A DNA stretch of 64,000 nucleotides from Cohaesibacter haloalkalitolerans (GTDB lineage: Bacteria; Pseudomonadota; Alphaproteobacteria; Rhizobiales; Cohaesibacteraceae), in the NCBI RefSeq assembly GCF_003574655.1, contig NZ_QNUM01000001.1:124001-188000 (forward strand). The letters run 5' to 3'. Of the stretch, positions 61,765-64,000 are shown in pieces; position 1 is the stretch's first letter, and each line of letters starts with the position of its first letter. A program made the position numbers and the translations under genes. Below the pieces are notes generated by a model. That model saw only the letters and a program-made list of their open reading frames with translations, was not told where the DNA came from and ran no database searches.

Positions 61765-63297
61765 ATGATCAGTTTTTTCTCCAAGCGTGACCGCCTATTC
61801 GGCAGGGAAATTGCAGCACTGGCAGTTTTGCTTATAGCTAACTTTGTTTGCGCCATCACGGTCTCTATCATCTTTCAGAATCGCGATGCGGAAACGCAAT
61901 CGATGGTACAGCTCGCCACGGTCGCGGTGATCTCCATGTTGTCCTGTGTGGTTCTGCTGCAGTTGAACAGCTCCCGCATGGCAGCCGTACAGGCCATGGG
62001 AACCCTCGAGGCCAAGGACAAGTTGACCGGACTTGCCAACCGCGAAGCCTTTCAGCATCACCTGAAAGACCGCATGGAGAGTGGCAAGAGCGACCCCTTC
62101 ATCCTACTGCTGCTTGATCTTGACCGCTTCAAGGAGCTGAATGCTTTCCTCGGTTACAGCTCAGCCGATCAGCTGCTGCACCAATTTGCCGAACGCCTGA
62201 GCAAGCTGGCCAAGATGGATGGCGATGCCGCGCGTATCGGCGGTGATGAGTTTGCTCTCATCATGCCCTATAACGGCACCAATGCGAGCCTGCATGCGGA
62301 GGTGCGGAAGTTCTTCGATGCACTTTACAAGACCTATATGTGCAACAAGCAGTCCGTCGAGTTGACCGTTTCGGTCGGCACCACCCTTTTCCCTGATGAC
62401 GGCCGCGACCCGGAGAGCCTCAACCAGAATGCCTATTTTGCCCTGCAGCGTGCCAAGAAGGAAGGCCACAACCGGGTCTGCTGCTACGACGAAGTCGCCG
62501 ACTCCAAGATGATGGACTATCACTTCCTGTCGCAGGACATGGACCGCGCCCTGCAGGAGGGTGAGTTCGCTGTCTATTTCCAGCCGCAGTTCAGCTTTGC
62601 GACCGGCAAGCAGACCGGGTTTGAGGCGCTGGTTCGCTGGCTGCACAAGGACCGCGGCATGATTTCGCCAGGTGTGTTCATCCCGATTGCCGAACAGAAC
62701 GGGTTGATCGTGCCGCTTTCCGAGTTTGTCCTGCGCAAGGCCTGCCAGATAGCGGCCCAATGGGTCAACCCGCTCAAGGTGGCTGTCAATCTCTCACCCA
62801 TCCAGATGCGCCAATGCGTCATTTCGGATCTGGTCGCCGACGTCCTTCTGGAAACCGGGCTGGACCCTAGGCGGCTGGAGCTTGAGGTGACGGAAAGCCT
62901 GTTCATCGATATCAATGATGCGCTTTCCTCGGACCTTCTGCACTTGCAACGACGTGGCATTTCGATTGCGCTTGATGATTTTGGCACAGGCTATTCTTCG
63001 CTTGCCTATCTGACCAGCTTTCCGTTCGACAAGATCAAGATTGATCGGTCATTTGTCGAAAATCTGGCCACCGACGACAGCTCGATGGCGATCATCTCGG
63101 CAGTCATCGGGATGGGCAAGAGCCTGAACATGCAGATCACGGCGGAAGGGATCGAGGACCAGCAGACCTATGATATCCTGCGCCTTGCCGGCGTCGATCA
63201 GGCTCAGGGGTTCCTGTTGGGCAAACCACGGGACATTACGGCCGAACCGGGAGAGGAAATGCAACTTGAGGAACCGGTCCGGTCAGCCGTTGCCTGA
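61765..63297 (+). CDS. membrane GGDEF-EAL protein (c-di-GMP turnover)
   Basis: This 510-residue protein has two transmembrane helices (~15-37 and 48-67), a GGDEF domain with an intact GGDEF at 159-163, and an EAL domain with intact GFEALVRW and LDDFGTGYSSL, including the residues for metal binding. There is no RxxD inhibitory site before the GGDEF. It could both make and degrade cyclic di-GMP; which activity dominates cannot be read from sequence. It follows the fab terminator by 186 bp and precedes a second GGDEF protein gene. Confidence 0.93.
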   Translation: MISFFSKRDRLFGREIAALAVLLIANFVCAITVSIIFQNRDAETQSMVQLATVAVISMLSCVVLLQLNSSRMAAVQAMGTLEAKDKLTGLANREAFQHHLKDRMESGKSDPFILLLLDLDRFKELNAFLGYSSADQLLHQFAERLSKLAKMDGDAARIGGDEFALIMPYNGTNASLHAEVRKFFDALYKTYMCNKQSVELTVSVGTTLFPDDGRDPESLNQNAYFALQRAKKEGHNRVCCYDEVADSKMMDYHFLSQDMDRALQEGEFAVYFQPQFSFATGKQTGFEALVRWLHKDRGMISPGVFIPIAEQNGLIVPLSEFVLRKACQIAAQWVNPLKVAVNLSPIQMRQCVISDLVADVLLETGLDPRRLELEVTESLFIDINDALSSDLLHLQRRGISIALDDFGTGYSSLAYLTSFPFDKIKIDRSFVENLATDDSSMAIISAVIGMGKSLNMQITAEGIEDQQTYDILRLAGVDQAQGFLLGKPRDITAEPGEEMQLEEPVRSAVA

Positions 63298-63628
63298 GAA
63301 ATGGAGACGAGGCGGGCCGATCCACCTTTCTGACGGCAAGTCGCGACATGTTTTCGCACTTTTCCACGAAGATTTTCGCCTCTCTCAGCTCGGGAATATC
63401 CCGCAGGCGGCCTGTCATTTGGTCGGAATAGCAAGTCTTCATGCACTCATTGCGCCTTGGCAAGAAGATCCATCAAGTCTGCTCTACTATATCGTCAAGC
63501 CATTCAAAAAAACTATGGATCACTTACATTGATATAGTTTGGAACCATTTGTTAACCAACAAAGTTCCTTTTTTCTTCAGAAAGTTCGACTAGGTTTGTT
63601 GACAGGTTTGGCTAAAAAGAGCAATCCA
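63298..63628. other. gene-free interval between the two GGDEF genes
   Basis: This 331-bp gap has an open frame entering from the upstream gene but no conserved-looking protein. The last 120 bp are AT-rich and probably hold the promoter of the next gene. No strong hairpin terminator was seen after the GGDEF-EAL gene. Confidence 0.4.
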
Positions 63629-64000
63629 ATGCAGGAACCGTCGACCATTTACAAGCCGATTGATCCCGATACAGGCGTGAAGACCAAATTCATCGTCTTT
63701 CTGGCCATAATTGTTCTAGCTCTGCTGGTGTCAAACCATCAGAGCATCGCAGTTCGACAGATTCCGCTCATCGTTCTGACGGGGCTGATCGGTTACTATT
63801 ATGTGTTCATCGACTTGGCCCAGAAACGTCGCCGCGAAACCATGCGCCGCGTCATTGACGAGATCAAGTCGCGGGACAGCCTGACGGATCTGTCCAATCG
63901 CCAGCTCTTTCTCTCGGCAGTCTATCAGCGGCTCAAAAGCGCGGAGTATCAGAACACCCCCTTTGCCCTTCTGCTGATCGATATCGATCGCTTCAAGGAA
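63629..64000 (+). CDS. diguanylate cyclase (GGDEF) protein, N-terminal part only
   Basis: An open frame of 124 codons runs off the window end. It encodes a short cytoplasmic start, two closely spaced hydrophobic helices (about residues 24-40 and 47-67), a basic linker, and then the beginning of a GGDEF domain (DSLTDLSNRQLF and LLLIDIDRFKE), the same pattern as in the preceding protein. The ATG at 63629 follows an AAGAG element. The catalytic motif lies beyond the window, so activity cannot be judged. Confidence 0.88.
   Translation, partial: MQEPSTIYKPIDPDTGVKTKFIVFLAIIVLALLVSNHQSIAVRQIPLIVLTGLIGYYYVFIDLAQKRRRETMRRVIDEIKSRDSLTDLSNRQLFLSAVYQRLKSAEYQNTPFALLLIDIDRFKE

Overview
The window is a 64 kb stretch of moderately GC-rich bacterial chromosome, almost certainly from an alphaproteobacterium of the Rhizobiales (Hyphomicrobiales) type. 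The basis is gene content and order: an Irr-type iron regulator beside fabA-fabB-fabI, a Mur/Fur-like regulator overlapping rimI in an nfu-tsaB-rimI-fur-plsC-miaB-phoH-ybeY-corC run, an OlsB-type acyltransferase close to maeB and mutS-glnD-murJ-trpS, and dnaA near rpsT. I cannot name the genus. No rRNA, tRNA, insertion sequence, prophage or CRISPR array was seen.

Layout. 0-2.2 kb (minus): translation genes infC, tspO and rpmI-rplT; infC appears to start at an ATT codon. 2.5-18 kb: an accessory and metabolic region with frequent strand changes. It holds focA, a LysE exporter and AraC regulator pair, a glycosyltransferase, an ABHD10-like hydrolase, an AT-rich cN-I type 5'-nucleotidase, dialkylglycine decarboxylase with a divergent LysR gene, a semialdehyde dehydrogenase, tryptophanase, an OxyR-like regulator facing a peroxiredoxin, and a sensor kinase. 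18.3-30.3 kb (plus): a pyrimidine nucleotidase, rpsT, a rhodanese protein, then the replication block dnaA-dnaN-recF-(cytochrome c)-gyrB, a cupin and rsgA. 30.3-39.2 kb: mixed enzymes, a hybrid histidine kinase, olsB and maeB. 39.5-57.2 kb (plus): a long housekeeping run covering mismatch repair, PII signalling, peptidoglycan export, tryptophanyl-tRNA synthetase, Fe-S assembly, tRNA modification, phospholipid synthesis and ribosome maturation. 57.6-61.5 kb: irr facing fabA-fabB-fabI (unsaturated fatty acid synthesis). 61.7-64 kb: a GGDEF-EAL protein and the beginning of a second GGDEF protein cut by the window edge.

Several control elements can be read directly: sigma-70-like promoters before rpmI, rpsT and gyrB; rho-independent terminators after most transcription units; and perfect inverted repeats beside LysR-type regulators. 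Several genes have non-ATG starts supported by Shine-Dalgarno placement (infC ATT; recF, phoH and the rhodanese gene TTG; maeB and rimI GTG).

I did not find a clearly new multigene system. The best leads are the ATT start of infC, the 650-bp gap between rpsT and the rhodanese gene with two strong inverted repeats and a possible minus-strand small RNA, the membrane cytochrome c gene inside the recF-gyrB interval, a single-cysteine OxyR homologue, and a bacterial cN-I nucleotidase with signs of transfer.
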